DNA of 64,000 nucleotides from Streptomyces reniochalinae (lineage in GTDB: Bacteria > Actinomycetota > Actinomycetes > Streptomycetales > Streptomycetaceae). The notes beneath the pieces are model-generated. The model ran no database searches. It had not been told where the DNA came from and saw nothing but the letters and a program-made list of their open reading frames with translations. Shown here piece by piece: positions 33,008 through 41,233 of this stretch. The stretch lies in NCBI RefSeq assembly GCF_003323735.1, contig NZ_QOIM01000024.1, positions 1-64,000 on the forward strand, in the 5' to 3' direction. Within the stretch, counting starts at the first letter, position 1. Each line of letters starts with the position of its first letter. The position numbers were made by a program, and so were the translations under genes.

Positions 33008-33619
33008 GTGGAACTCAACTATTACTCGGATTTGGCCGTGCGGCTGGTCAACAGCGAGCAGCCGGAGCGCGGGGAGGACACCCTCACCTCCGTCGACGCG
33101 GTGCGTGAGCTGTTCGGGTCGAACAGCGCCATGTGGCGGCGCGCCACCGAAGCGGACGTGGGCAGGCTGCGCGCCGTCCGCACCCGGCTGCGCGCCGTCT
33201 TCGCCGCCGCCTCCGAGAGTGACGAGGTGCGCGCCGTCGACCTCCTCAACGCCCTGCTGATGGAGTTCCCGACGAGTCCCCAGATCTCCGGGCACGGCGA
33301 CCTGGACAGCGAGGGGCGGCCCCGCTGGCACATGCACCTGGCCGAGCAGCCCGCGAACGCGACCGCCGCCTACGCGGCCACGGCCTGCATGGGCCTTGCC
33401 TTCCACCTCACCGACCTGGGCGTGGACCGGCTGGGCATCTGCCAGGCGACGCCCTGCCGCAACGCCTACCTCGACACCTCCACCAACCGCTCCCGCCGCT
33501 ACTGCTCCGACCGCTGCGCGACCCGCGCCAACGTGGCCGCCTACCGGGCACGCAAGCGGCGCGAGAGCAGCCCCGAGGGCCCCGAGGCCCCGGAAGACGC
33601 GACCGGCGCGACGGGCTGA
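33008..33619 (+). CDS. CGNR zinc-finger (ABATE-domain) regulator
   Basis: A 203-residue protein of the CGNR family: an N-terminal helical ABATE domain (LAVRLVNSEQ, VRELFGSNSAMWRRATEADV) and a C-terminal zinc knuckle with CQATPCRNAYLD then RRYCSDRCATRANVAAYRAR. The Cys pattern C-x4-C...C-x3-C binds Zn, and the basic helix following it suggests DNA binding. Family members act as small stress- or metabolite-responsive regulators. GTG at 33008; AAGGATCAC precedes it. A Glu/Pro/Ala-rich tail of about 20 residues ends the protein. Confidence 0.88.
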   Translation: MELNYYSDLAVRLVNSEQPERGEDTLTSVDAVRELFGSNSAMWRRATEADVGRLRAVRTRLRAVFAAASESDEVRAVDLLNALLMEFPTSPQISGHGDLDSEGRPRWHMHLAEQPANATAAYAATACMGLAFHLTDLGVDRLGICQATPCRNAYLDTSTNRSRRYCSDRCATRANVAAYRARKRRESSPEGPEAPEDATGATG

Positions 33620-33646
33620 GCGGGGGTACCGACGAGCCGACGGGTC

Positions 33647-34093
33647 CTAGTCCGACACCGCCGGGGCGTCGGCCCGTACGGCGGGCGGGCGCGGCCGCAG
33701 GGGTCCTGTCACCGGCCGTACCGCGGAGAAGGCCCAGCGCGCCACCGCCACGGGCGAGTGCGCCGCCCCGCGCGCAGGCCGCAGCCGCAGCCAGGCCCGC
33801 GCGACGACGAGGTCGTCCGGCACCGCGCCGAACTCGCGGCTGTCGTTGTGCACCAGCGGATTGTCGCCCCTGACCCACCAGCCACCCGGGCGCCGCTCGA
33901 CCGCGCGCTTGACGATGAGCAGGTCGTGCTGGAAGGGGTGGCGCAGCACGACGATGTCCCCGGGGCGCACGGCCGCGCCGTAGGTGACCACCAGGTGGTC
34001 GCCCGGCCGCAGCGTCGGCCGCATCGAAGGGTTGTAGACCTCCGCGAGACCGATCCTCTTCAACGGCCCGCGCTGTGGCGTACCCTCCGGCAT
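33647..34093 (-). CDS. sodX: Nickel-SOD processing signal peptidase-like protease
   Basis: A 148-residue S24/S26-family peptidase. NPSMRPTLRPGDHLVV holds the catalytic Ser (SM motif), and DIVVLRHPFQHDLLIVKRAV the catalytic Lys region; WWVRGDNPLVHNDSREFGAV is the conserved box E. Members next to sodN remove the N-terminal propeptide so that His1 of Ni-SOD becomes free. There is no membrane anchor, in keeping with a cytosolic processing role. The ATG at 34093 is preferred over upstream starts, although ribosome-site evidence is weak. It is divergent from sodN. Confidence 0.9.
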   Translation of the reverse strand: MPEGTPQRGPLKRIGLAEVYNPSMRPTLRPGDHLVVTYGAAVRPGDIVVLRHPFQHDLLIVKRAVERRPGGWWVRGDNPLVHNDSREFGAVPDDLVVARAWLRLRPARGAAHSPVAVARWAFSAVRPVTGPLRPRPPAVRADAPAVSD

Positions 34094-34265
34094 CTTCTCC
34101 GCCTCCGGTCGTCCCGGCCGCGCCACCGTGCCCGGCCCGATTACTCCACCAGATCCAGTCCGCGACTGGACTTTTGTCCTAAGCCCGTGGGGGCACACGC
34201 GAAAAGGCTTCCCACACGGAGTAATCTCGCACGTGAGAAGACGATCACGAGGAAGGATGGCTTTT

Positions 34266-34661
34266 ATGCTCTCCCGACTGTTCGCACCGAAGGTGCGGGT
34301 CAGCGCCCATTGTGACCTGCCGTGCGGCGTCTACGACCCCGCCCAGGCCCGGATCGAGGCCGAGTCCGTGAAGGCCATTCAGGAGAAGTACCAGGCCAAC
34401 GACGACCCGCACTTCCGCACCCGCGCCACCGTCATCAAGGAGGAGCGCGCGGAGCTGGCCAAGCACCACGTCTCGGTGCTGTGGAGCGACTACTTCAAGC
34501 CCCCGCACTTCGAGAAGTACCCGGAGCTTCACCAGCTGGTGAACGACACCCTCAAGGCGCTCAGCACGGCCAAGGGCTCCACCGACCCGGCCACCGGGCA
34601 GAAGGCGCTGGACTACATCGCCCAGATCGACAAGATCTTCTGGGAGACCAAGAAGGGCTGA
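34266..34661 (+). CDS. sodN: Nickel superoxide dismutase
   Basis: A 131-residue Ni-SOD precursor. The propeptide MLSRLFAPKVRVSA (14 residues) precedes the nickel hook HCDLPCGVY, in which His1, Cys2 and Cys6 of the mature protein bind nickel. The four-helix body (HFRTRATVIKEERAELAKHH, FEKYPELHQLVNDTLKAL) agrees with the family. It dismutates superoxide in the cytosol as a hexamer after removal of the propeptide by SodX. The ATG at 34266 is 9 bases after GAGGAAGG; an in-frame ATG at 34257 abuts that site directly and is less likely. Expression in Streptomyces depends on nickel. Confidence 0.96.
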   Translation: MLSRLFAPKVRVSAHCDLPCGVYDPAQARIEAESVKAIQEKYQANDDPHFRTRATVIKEERAELAKHHVSVLWSDYFKPPHFEKYPELHQLVNDTLKALSTAKGSTDPATGQKALDYIAQIDKIFWETKKG

Positions 34662-34681
34662 CCTCCTTCTAAGGTCCTGAC

Positions 34682-34760
34682 CTGCGGTTTCCGCAGTGTC
34701 CGACGATCCGCACCCGGCCCGCGGGGCTCCGGCACGGAGTCCGTGACGGGCCGGGTGCGG
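34682..34760 (+). terminator. Two successive hairpins after sodN
   Basis: CTGCGG (34682-34687) and CCGCAG (34691-34696) form a small stem with loop TTT. A larger one follows: CCGCACCCGGCCCG (34708-34721) pairs perfectly with CGGGCCGGGTGCGG (34747-34760), enclosing an inner CTCCG/CGGAG stem. The core CCGCACCCGG recurs in the terminator at 35563. Confidence 0.85.
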
Positions 34761-35042
34761 TCGTCTTCCCCCGGCCACACGTACAGGTGCGCGTGAATCC
34801 GCAGCGTGACGACGGCGGACACGCGGCCGAGGACGACCCGCACCTGCCTCACGCCGCACCGCCCGCGATGACCGCCGTCCTTCCCTCCTCGGAGCGCGCC
34901 GCCTGGAAGCGGCAGCGCCCGGTCGCCCCCGACCCGCCCCAGGAGGACCCGCACGGGGTGGCCAGTTCGGCATCTTGTCGCTGAACGGTCAAGAGTGTTC
35001 GATGCCCGCAGCGACAGCCGCGACTCACACGGGGGACTGGCC

Positions 35043-35381
35043 ATGGGTTCCACCAAGCGCTTAGCAGCGACAACACTGGCAACAGCGATCTCGGCAGCGA
35101 CGCTGGTCGGTTGCGGAACCGAAGGAAAGATCATGGACTACGACGACGTGAGCGTCTGGTCGTCCGCGGACCCCCGGGGCCGCCAACCGATCGGCACGCT
35201 GACCACGCTGTCGAAGGTGACCGTCAAGTGCGTGGAGCGCGGCCGGGCGGACGCGAACGGAATGGGATACGGGGACACGTACAAGATCGACTTCGAGGGC
35301 GGCACGGGGTATATCGATGCGAACACCTCGATCCTGACCGACGACGGTGAACTGTCGCCCAACAGCGTGGACGAGTGCTGA
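35043..35381 (+). CDS. Small lipoprotein of unknown function
   Basis: A 112-residue secreted protein. The signal peptide (STKRLAATTLATAISAATLVGC) ends in the lipobox LVGC with Cys at about residue 24. The mature part is small, polar, and contains VSVWSSADPRGRQPIGTL, YKIDFEGGTGYIDANTSI, resembling a single SH3-like bacterial domain, though I cannot assign a family. A pair of cysteines (KCVE and the terminal C) could form a disulfide. Preceded by GGGGGA before the ATG at 35043 and flanked on both sides by hairpins with the same stem core. Confidence 0.72.
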   Translation: MGSTKRLAATTLATAISAATLVGCGTEGKIMDYDDVSVWSSADPRGRQPIGTLTTLSKVTVKCVERGRADANGMGYGDTYKIDFEGGTGYIDANTSILTDDGELSPNSVDEC

Positions 35382-35859
35382 ACCCTGCCCGGCGGCATTC
35401 TTCCGGGCCCGGCACAGGCGGAGCCCGCCGCGCGCGGCGAGCAGGCGACGAGCTCGTCGCGCCGGCGGCATACGGCGCCGAACTGGCCGATGACGGGGAG
35501 AGGGAGGCGAGGCTGACCGCCCTCGGGCCCCACGGGGCCTGCCCGCGGCCCACAGGGCGCGGAGACCGCACCCGGCCCGCCGCCCCGCCTCGGGGGCCTG
35601 GCGGACCGGGTGCGGTCTTCGCGCGTCGCGGAATCAACTTCGGCCCATTTGGCCGAAGTCGCTCGGAACCCTGTCCGCAGAGAGGATGATGGGACTTCCG
35701 GCGGCGCGACCGCCGGGCGCACCACGGGGGCTTGGACGGCGACTCCCCGCTGGTGCGGGGGCCCGCCGCCGCGCCTATCGGCGGCGGGCCCCGAGCGGCC
35801 CGGGGCACCGCGCGATCCCCCCTCGCGCCCCGGGCCGTGCCGGTGGGGTGGTGCCGCGG
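35382..35859. other. 478-bp gene-free stretch between convergent genes
   Basis: Apart from the hairpin at 35563-35618 I see no gene or RNA here. There are G/C-rich runs and several weak stems (for example GGCGGGCCCC near 35780), probably further termination signal for the leftward ANTAR gene end. Confidence 0.6.
35563..35618. terminator. Bifid hairpin, 13-bp perfect stem
   Basis: AGACCGCACCCGG (35563-35575) and CCGGGTGCGGTCT (35606-35618) pair perfectly, with an inner G/C-rich stem, and are followed by TCTTCGCG. It shares the core CCGCACCCGG with the sodN terminator. Confidence 0.85.
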
Positions 35860-36870
35860 TCAGCTGTTCGGTTCCCAGGGGCCGAAGGGCGGGCCGACGA
35901 GCCGGGCCTCCACGAGGTCGCGGGCCACCTGGTGGAGAGCCTGCCGGTGGGAGCGGGCGTAGGCGCGCAGCGTGCGGAACGCCTCGTCGGGGGTACTGTG
36001 CCGGCGCTCGGCGAGCATCCCCTTGGCCTGTTCGATGACGATCCGGCTGCTGAGCGCCCGCTGGAGTTCGTCGGCGCGGCGCAGCGCCGCCTGGTGCGCC
36101 AGGCCGAGCGCGCACGCCTTGGCGAGGAAGCCGAGTGCGGCATGCGTCGCCGTGTCGGGCGGGTCGTCGTCGTGGAGGTACACGACCAGCACGCCCACCA
36201 GGGCAGACCGGTCCGTCGCGGCCTGACGGGCGGGCCCGGGCCCCGGCTCGGGTACGGCCCCGCCCTCGTCCCGCAAAGGGACGGTGAGCACCGCGCGCAT
36301 GCCCGCCTCGTACGCCACAGGGCCGTACCGCGGCCACCGCGCGGCATCCGTGCCGTCCAGCGGCAGCCAGGGAACCTCCGCCCCCGTGCGCAGCGTATCG
36401 GTGGCGGGCCCCTCACCGAGCGCGTGCTCCGCCTGGAGGAGCCCGGCGGCGTGGGCGCCGCAGTGACCGTGGGGCGTCGGGCCGGGTGGGGCGGTGCCCG
36501 CGAGGAGCGCGGCGGTCTCGGCGCGGTGGCCGTCACCGGCCAGCCGGCGGCCGGCGCGGGCCGCCAGCCCGGCCGGCAGCGGGCGGCAGCCGCCCGCGGC
36601 AGCCTCGTGCGCGGGGCCCGACGAGCCCGCGGGGAAGCCCCCGCGCCCGGCGCCCTGCGTACCTGAGGAAGCGGCCCCGGCCTCCGGTGCGTCCTCGCCC
36701 GGCGCCTGCGGCGGGCCGGTGGCGGGTACCCGTGCGCCGGCCAGCTCCAGCAGCGCGGCCGCCAGCTCGCGTTCGCGCGCGCCGTCGTCGGCGTACGGCT
36801 GCGGAGGGGGCGTCGGCGCGTCCGGGGCCGCCTCGTGCGCGGCCGCCGCGCTGGACCTCGGCACAGACAT
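35860..36870 (-). CDS. GAF/ANTAR RNA-binding antitermination regulator
   Basis: A 336-residue protein. The C-terminal ANTAR domain is clear: LQRALSSRIVIEQAKGMLAE, then RRHSTPDEAFRTLRAYARSH at about residues 265-310. The middle (about 150-250) with GMRAVLTVPLRDEGGAV and VGVLVVYLHDD is a GAF-type sensor. The first ~130 residues are Ala/Pro/Gly-rich and probably disordered. ANTAR proteins bind paired RNA hexaloops and prevent termination; the GAF domain would sense a ligand. The ATG at 36870 follows no strong ribosome site. The nearby PdtaS-like kinase at 53.3 kb is of a class that signals to ANTAR regulators, but those usually carry a receiver domain, not GAF. Confidence 0.85.
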   Translation of the reverse strand: MSVPRSSAAAAHEAAPDAPTPPPQPYADDGARERELAAALLELAGARVPATGPPQAPGEDAPEAGAASSGTQGAGRGGFPAGSSGPAHEAAAGGCRPLPAGLAARAGRRLAGDGHRAETAALLAGTAPPGPTPHGHCGAHAAGLLQAEHALGEGPATDTLRTGAEVPWLPLDGTDAARWPRYGPVAYEAGMRAVLTVPLRDEGGAVPEPGPGPARQAATDRSALVGVLVVYLHDDDPPDTATHAALGFLAKACALGLAHQAALRRADELQRALSSRIVIEQAKGMLAERRHSTPDEAFRTLRAYARSHRQALHQVARDLVEARLVGPPFGPWEPNS

Positions 36871-37135
36871 CCTCACTCCGGTCCTGTTCCGCTTCCTCAC
36901 ACCCGCCTGTCCCGGCGCTCGTTCCCGGCGCTCGTCGGCCTTCCGCACGGTCGGGACGGGACAGCGCGCGGGACGGCACGGCTCAGAACAGCGTGCACCT
37001 GTTCGCGGCGCAAGCGTCAGCGCGCTTCGATGTCGCTTGGTGGCTACCCACTTCGCGATGTGGGCTGCGGGGGCCGACCGCGCGGCCTAGCATCGAAGGT
37101 CCGGCCCGCGGCCCGAGCGAGGAGGTACGGGTGTC

Positions 37136-38101
37136 ATGCACGACCCGGTGCGCCGCGTCAGGCTGAAGACCGCGGACCCGCAGGAGGCCGAGCACTTCCT
37201 GCGCCAGGCCTACGTGGAGCACAGACCTCGGCTCTCCGGCGACCGGGAGCGGTTCCGCTTCAACGCCTCGCTCACCCAGGCGGGCGCGGTCGGCGTGGAG
37301 CGGATCGCGCAGTCGATGGTGCTGGACGCGGAGACCGAGCCGCACGCCTGCGTGTACGTCGTCCAGGTACTGGGCGGCAGGTTCGAGATGGCGGCCGGGC
37401 GGAACGAGCTCCGCTCGGGCCCCGGCGACCTGCAGCTGTGCGACCCGTACGTGCCGACGCGGGTGAAGTGGGACAACGTACGGCTGGGAATCGTGCGCAT
37501 CGGGCTGCGCGAGGTGGAGCGGATCGCGGCGGAGAGCGAGGGCACCGACGCGGCGACGAGCCGGTTCGCCCTCACCCGCCCCGTCTCGCCCGAGCGGGCC
37601 CGCTACTGGCAGGCGGTCGTCCGCCACGTCCACCACGACGTACTGGCCAACCCTGAGGCCGTGGGCAGTCCGCTGGTGCTGGCCGAGGCGACGCGGCTGC
37701 TGGCGACCGCCGCGCTGGCGACCTTCCCGCGCAGCCCCGCCGAGCGGTCCAGGCTGCCGGCCCCGAGCCGCCCAGCGCCTGCGACGCTGCGCCGCGCCTT
37801 GGACTACATCGACGCCAACGCGGCGCGCCCCATCGGCGTGGGCGACATCGCGCAGGCGGCCGGCGCCAGCCCGCGCGCGCTGCAACACGCCTTCGCGCGG
37901 CACTGCGAGACGACTCCGACCGGCTATCTGCGCGGGGTCAGGCTGGAGGCCGCGCACCGGGAGCTGAAAGCGGCCGACCCCGCCTCCGGTGTGACGGTCG
38001 CGGCGGTGGCCGCCCGCTGGGGGTTCGCCAAGGCGGGACGGTTCGCGGGTCGTTACCGTGCCAGATACGGGGTCGCCCCCAGCCACACCCTGCGCACATG
38101 A
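37136..38101 (+). CDS. AraC-family regulator, copy 1 of a tandem pair
   Basis: A 321-residue regulator: an N-terminal AraC-binding-like (cupin-like) domain (RVKWDNVRLGIVRIGLREVE near 115-135) and a C-terminal HTH pair (ARPIGVGDIAQAAGASPRAL, VAAVAARWGFAKAGRFAGRY). It follows GAGGAGG by 9 bases. The gene ends 38 bases before the start of a second AraC gene with the same domain layout and about the same length, so the two are likely products of a tandem duplication. Ligand unknown. Confidence 0.88.
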   Translation: MHDPVRRVRLKTADPQEAEHFLRQAYVEHRPRLSGDRERFRFNASLTQAGAVGVERIAQSMVLDAETEPHACVYVVQVLGGRFEMAAGRNELRSGPGDLQLCDPYVPTRVKWDNVRLGIVRIGLREVERIAAESEGTDAATSRFALTRPVSPERARYWQAVVRHVHHDVLANPEAVGSPLVLAEATRLLATAALATFPRSPAERSRLPAPSRPAPATLRRALDYIDANAARPIGVGDIAQAAGASPRALQHAFARHCETTPTGYLRGVRLEAAHRELKAADPASGVTVAAVAARWGFAKAGRFAGRYRARYGVAPSHTLRT

Positions 38102-38139
38102 GCCGTACCCCGCGACGCGGCGGGGCGAAGGAGAACGTC

Positions 38140-39144
38140 ATGCCGTCCGAGTACGCCCGCACCGCCGCGCGGGAGTTCTCGACCACCGATCCGCAACGCG
38201 CCCACGCCTTCCTGCGGCACGCGTACGCCGAGAACGTCATGAAGATCCACGGCAGCCGGGACGGCTTCCGGATGAGGCACACCTACGACGAGGCCGGCCC
38301 GCTGTCGGTGGCCGTGCTGAAGCACACCATGGCTGTCGAACACGTGGCGCAACCGCTGGGGCGGCTGCTGCTGGCACGGGTGCTGGACGGGCACATCGAG
38401 CGCCGTACCGGTGGTGAGACGGTGCGCGCCACGCGGGGCGACGTCTTCCTCGTGGCACGGCCCGAGGCGCCGTACACGGTCGCCTGGGAGAACGTCAGCC
38501 TCCAGCTGGTCAGCCTGGACCAGGCCGTCCTGGCGAGCGTCGCGGGGAGCGCCGCCGGGCCCGAGGTGCCCGGCGGCTTCGGCGCCGCCGACGTGCGGTT
38601 CACCGGGTGCGGGCCGCTGTCCTCGAACGCGGCCCGCTACTGCTCGAGCGTGCTGGACCTGGTGACCGCGCAGGTGGTGCCCGACGCCCGGGCCGTGTCG
38701 GAGCCGCTGGTGCTCGACAGCGCGGCACGGTCCCTGGGGGCCGCGCTGCTGACGACGTTTCCCAACACCGCGGTGGCCCGCGACGACCCGCCGGCCGCCG
38801 CCACAGGACGGACGGGTTCCGAGGCGGTCGTGCGGCGTGCCGTCGCCTATCTGGAGGCGCACGCGCACGAACCCGTCGACCTCGCCGAGGTGGCCCGCCA
38901 GTCCCGCACGACACCGCGCGCCCTCCAGCGCGCCTTCCGCGCCCGACTGGACACCAGCCCGAGCGCCCACCTGCGCCGCCTGCGGCTGGAGCGCGCCTAT
39001 CAGGAGCTGGCCGCGGCCGACCCCGCGCGCGGGGAGACCGTCACGGCCGTCGCCCGCAGGTGGGGGTTCGGGCACCCGGGCCGCTTCGCCGCGGCGTGCC
39101 GCGCGGCCTACGGGCGCTCGCCGCAGGAGGTGCTGCGCGCCTGA
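38140..39144 (+). CDS. AraC-family regulator, copy 2 of a tandem pair
   Basis: A 334-residue AraC protein similar in every section to its upstream neighbour (AHAFLRHAYAENVMKIHGSR against AEHFLRQAYVEHRPRLSGDR). The HTH pair is EPVDLAEVARQSRTTPRALQ and VTAVARRWGFGHPGRFAAAC. The ATG at 38140 is chosen because AAGGAG at 38128-38133 precedes it; an ATG at 38098 overlaps the stop of copy 1 but has no ribosome site. Two adjacent paralogues in one operon could act as a heterodimer or respond to related ligands. Confidence 0.87.
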   Translation: MPSEYARTAAREFSTTDPQRAHAFLRHAYAENVMKIHGSRDGFRMRHTYDEAGPLSVAVLKHTMAVEHVAQPLGRLLLARVLDGHIERRTGGETVRATRGDVFLVARPEAPYTVAWENVSLQLVSLDQAVLASVAGSAAGPEVPGGFGAADVRFTGCGPLSSNAARYCSSVLDLVTAQVVPDARAVSEPLVLDSAARSLGAALLTTFPNTAVARDDPPAAATGRTGSEAVVRRAVAYLEAHAHEPVDLAEVARQSRTTPRALQRAFRARLDTSPSAHLRRLRLERAYQELAAADPARGETVTAVARRWGFGHPGRFAAACRAAYGRSPQEVLRA

Positions 39145-39169
39145 GGGCCCGTAGGGCCCGCCCCGCAGG

Positions 39170-39207
39170 GCCCCGGCCGCCCGCACCACGCGGTCGCGGC
39201 CCGGGGC
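39170..39207. terminator. Hairpin between convergent araC and aldo/keto reductase genes
   Basis: GCCCCGGCCGC (39170-39180) pairs with GCGGCCCGGGGC (39196-39207) with one bulged base, between the araC stop and the reductase stop. It probably serves both directions. Confidence 0.65.
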
Positions 39208-39208
39208 G

Positions 39209-40261
39209 TCAGCGCGGCGGGGTGAGGTCCACGGCGGGCGGGTTGAGGCGGGCGAAGGGGGCCTGACGCTGGGCCAGCCAGTGCGGGTACGGGGCGTGCC
39301 GCGCGCTCGCGCCCTCCAGCCTGGCGACCTGCTCGGGGGTGAGCCGCCAGCCCACGGCGCCGAGGTTCTGGCGCAGTTGCTCCTCGTCGCGGGCGCCGAG
39401 CACGACACTGGCCACGGTGGGGCGGCGCAACAGCCAGTTGAGCGCGACCTGGGCGACCGTGCGGCCGGTCTCCTCGGCGACCTCGTCCAGCGCGTCCACC
39501 ACGCGGAAGAGCGCCTCGTCCTCGACCGGCGGTCCGAACCGTGCGGTCTCGTGCAGCCTGCTGCGCTCGGGCAGGGGCGCGCCCCGCCGGATCCTGCCCG
39601 TCAGCCGGCCCCAGCCCAACGGGCTCCAGGCCAGCGCGGCCACGCCCTGGTCGAGGCCCAGCGGCATCAGCTCGTACTCGTAGTCGCGGCCGGTCAGCGA
39701 GTAGTGGACCTGGTGGGAGACGTAGCGCGGATAGCCGTGCAGGTCGGCGGCGGCGAGGGACTTCATCAGCTGCCAGCCGGGGTAGTTGGAGGCCCCCACG
39801 TACCGCACCTTCCCGGAGCGGACCAGCTGGTCCAGGGTCGAGAGCACCTCGGCCACCGGCGTGCCCGCGTCGAAGGCGTGCAGCTGGAGCAGGTCGATGT
39901 GGTCGGTGCCCAGCCGGCGCAGCGCTTCGTCCACCCCGCGCAGCAGCCTGGAGCGTCCGGTGCCCATCTCGTCGGGGCCCTCGCCCAGCGCGCCACCGAT
40001 CTTGGTGGAGATCAGCACCCGGTCCCTGCGGCCCCTCACCGCGGCGCCCAGCACCTCCTCGCTGGCTCCGGCGGAGTAGGCGTCGGCGGTGTCGAACATG
40101 GTGACGCCGTTCTCCAGGCAGATGTCCACCATGCGGCGGGCCTCGTCGGCGTCGGTGGTGCCCATGGGCCCCAAGAGGGGGCCGCTCGCCCCGAAGGAGC
40201 TGGTGCCCAGTGTCAGTTCCGGCACGTGCAGCCCGGAGTCCCCCAGCCGTCGGTACTCCAC
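39209..40261 (-). CDS. Aldo/keto reductase
   Basis: A 350-residue aldo/keto reductase of the Tas/YajO-like group. DTADAYSAG holds the catalytic Asp/Tyr; ISTKIGG holds the Lys, and LLQLHAFD the His. VQVALNWLL-like AQVALNWLLRRPTVASVVLG binds NADPH. It reduces carbonyls with NADPH in the cytosol; substrate unknown. The GTG at 40261 is chosen because GAGGGAGAG lies about 6 bases upstream; an ATG at 40306 adds 15 residues without a ribosome site. Confidence 0.88.
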   Translation of the reverse strand: MEYRRLGDSGLHVPELTLGTSSFGASGPLLGPMGTTDADEARRMVDICLENGVTMFDTADAYSAGASEEVLGAAVRGRRDRVLISTKIGGALGEGPDEMGTGRSRLLRGVDEALRRLGTDHIDLLQLHAFDAGTPVAEVLSTLDQLVRSGKVRYVGASNYPGWQLMKSLAAADLHGYPRYVSHQVHYSLTGRDYEYELMPLGLDQGVAALAWSPLGWGRLTGRIRRGAPLPERSRLHETARFGPPVEDEALFRVVDALDEVAEETGRTVAQVALNWLLRRPTVASVVLGARDEEQLRQNLGAVGWRLTPEQVARLEGASARHAPYPHWLAQRQAPFARLNPPAVDLTPPR

Positions 40262-40389
40262 AGGTCTCTCCCTCGCTCCGTCATGATCGCCCAGTTGCTC
40301 GGGCAACCGTCCTCCACCGGGCCCGAGTTGGGCAAGACTCCCGGAAAACCGCTGGTCCGCACGGGGAGAGGCTGACAGGCTGCACGGCC

Positions 40390-41232
40390 ATGAGCCTCGA
40401 CCCCGGGCCGACCGGCCCCCGCTCCGACGCGGCGCCCGGCCACCCCGGCGCGGCGCCCGGCCCCGGCACGGCCTCCGACCCCGGCGGGGTCGACGGCGTC
40501 GTCATCAGCACGCTCGCGCAACGCCCCGAACTGACCGGGCGGCTCTACGAGATCGACGAGGACTGGCCCGCGTTCGTCGGGCACGACCCGGCCGCGAGCA
40601 CACTGCTGACCTGGGTTCCCGAGCTCTTCCCCGCCTCCTGCGTGGTGGCCACCGAGGGCGACCGCGTCATCGCGCGCGGATTCGCTGTGCCCTTCGCCGC
40701 CCACGTGGACGGCAGGGAGGAGACGCCCGACGGCGGCTGGAGCCGCGTGCTGCGCTGGGCCTTCACCGACCGGTGGACGGGACGCCCCGTGACCGCGGCG
40801 AGCGCCCTGGAGATCACCGTCGACACCGGCCACCTCGGCCGCGGGCTCTCCTACCGGATGCTGGCCGCACTCCGCCGAACGGCCGCACAACAGGGCCTGC
40901 CGGCACTGCTGGCTCCGGTACGGCCGACCGCCAAGCACCTGAGGCCACGCCTGCCCATGGCCGCGTACGCCCGCGAGCGCCGCGACGACGGACTGCCGAC
41001 CGACCCGTGGCTGCGCGTCCACGTACGGGCGGGCGGCACCGTGGAGTCGGTGGCTTCCGCCTCCATGACGGTGAGCGCCTCACTCGCCCGCTGGCGGGAG
41101 TGGACCGGGCTGCCCTTCGACAGGGACGGCGACGTGGAGGTCCCCGGCGCCCTGGCACCCGTCCACTGCGACCTCACCCACGACCACGCCGTCTACGTCG
41201 AACCCAACGTGTGGGTGCGTCACCGGCTGTAG
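40390..41232 (+). CDS. GNAT-like N-acetyltransferase
   Basis: A 280-residue protein. After about 35 low-complexity Gly/Pro/Ala residues the GNAT-like core shows SCVVATEGDRVIARGFAVPF, ALEITVDTGHLGRGLSYRML as the acetyl-CoA site and LLAPVRPTAKH. VHCDLTHDHAVYVEPNVWVR closes it. The architecture matches a family of large actinobacterial acetyltransferase-like proteins of unknown substrate. ATG at 40390. The stop comes one base before the stop of the convergent methyltransferase gene. Confidence 0.72.
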   Translation: MSLDPGPTGPRSDAAPGHPGAAPGPGTASDPGGVDGVVISTLAQRPELTGRLYEIDEDWPAFVGHDPAASTLLTWVPELFPASCVVATEGDRVIARGFAVPFAAHVDGREETPDGGWSRVLRWAFTDRWTGRPVTAASALEITVDTGHLGRGLSYRMLAALRRTAAQQGLPALLAPVRPTAKHLRPRLPMAAYARERRDDGLPTDPWLRVHVRAGGTVESVASASMTVSASLARWREWTGLPFDRDGDVEVPGALAPVHCDLTHDHAVYVEPNVWVRHRL

Positions 41233-41233
41233 G

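Noticed and set aside
34128..34265. Upstream extension of sodN from 34128
   Set aside because: It would place an unrelated basic segment before the 14-residue propeptide; sodN proteins are of constant length, and the ribosome site fits 34266.
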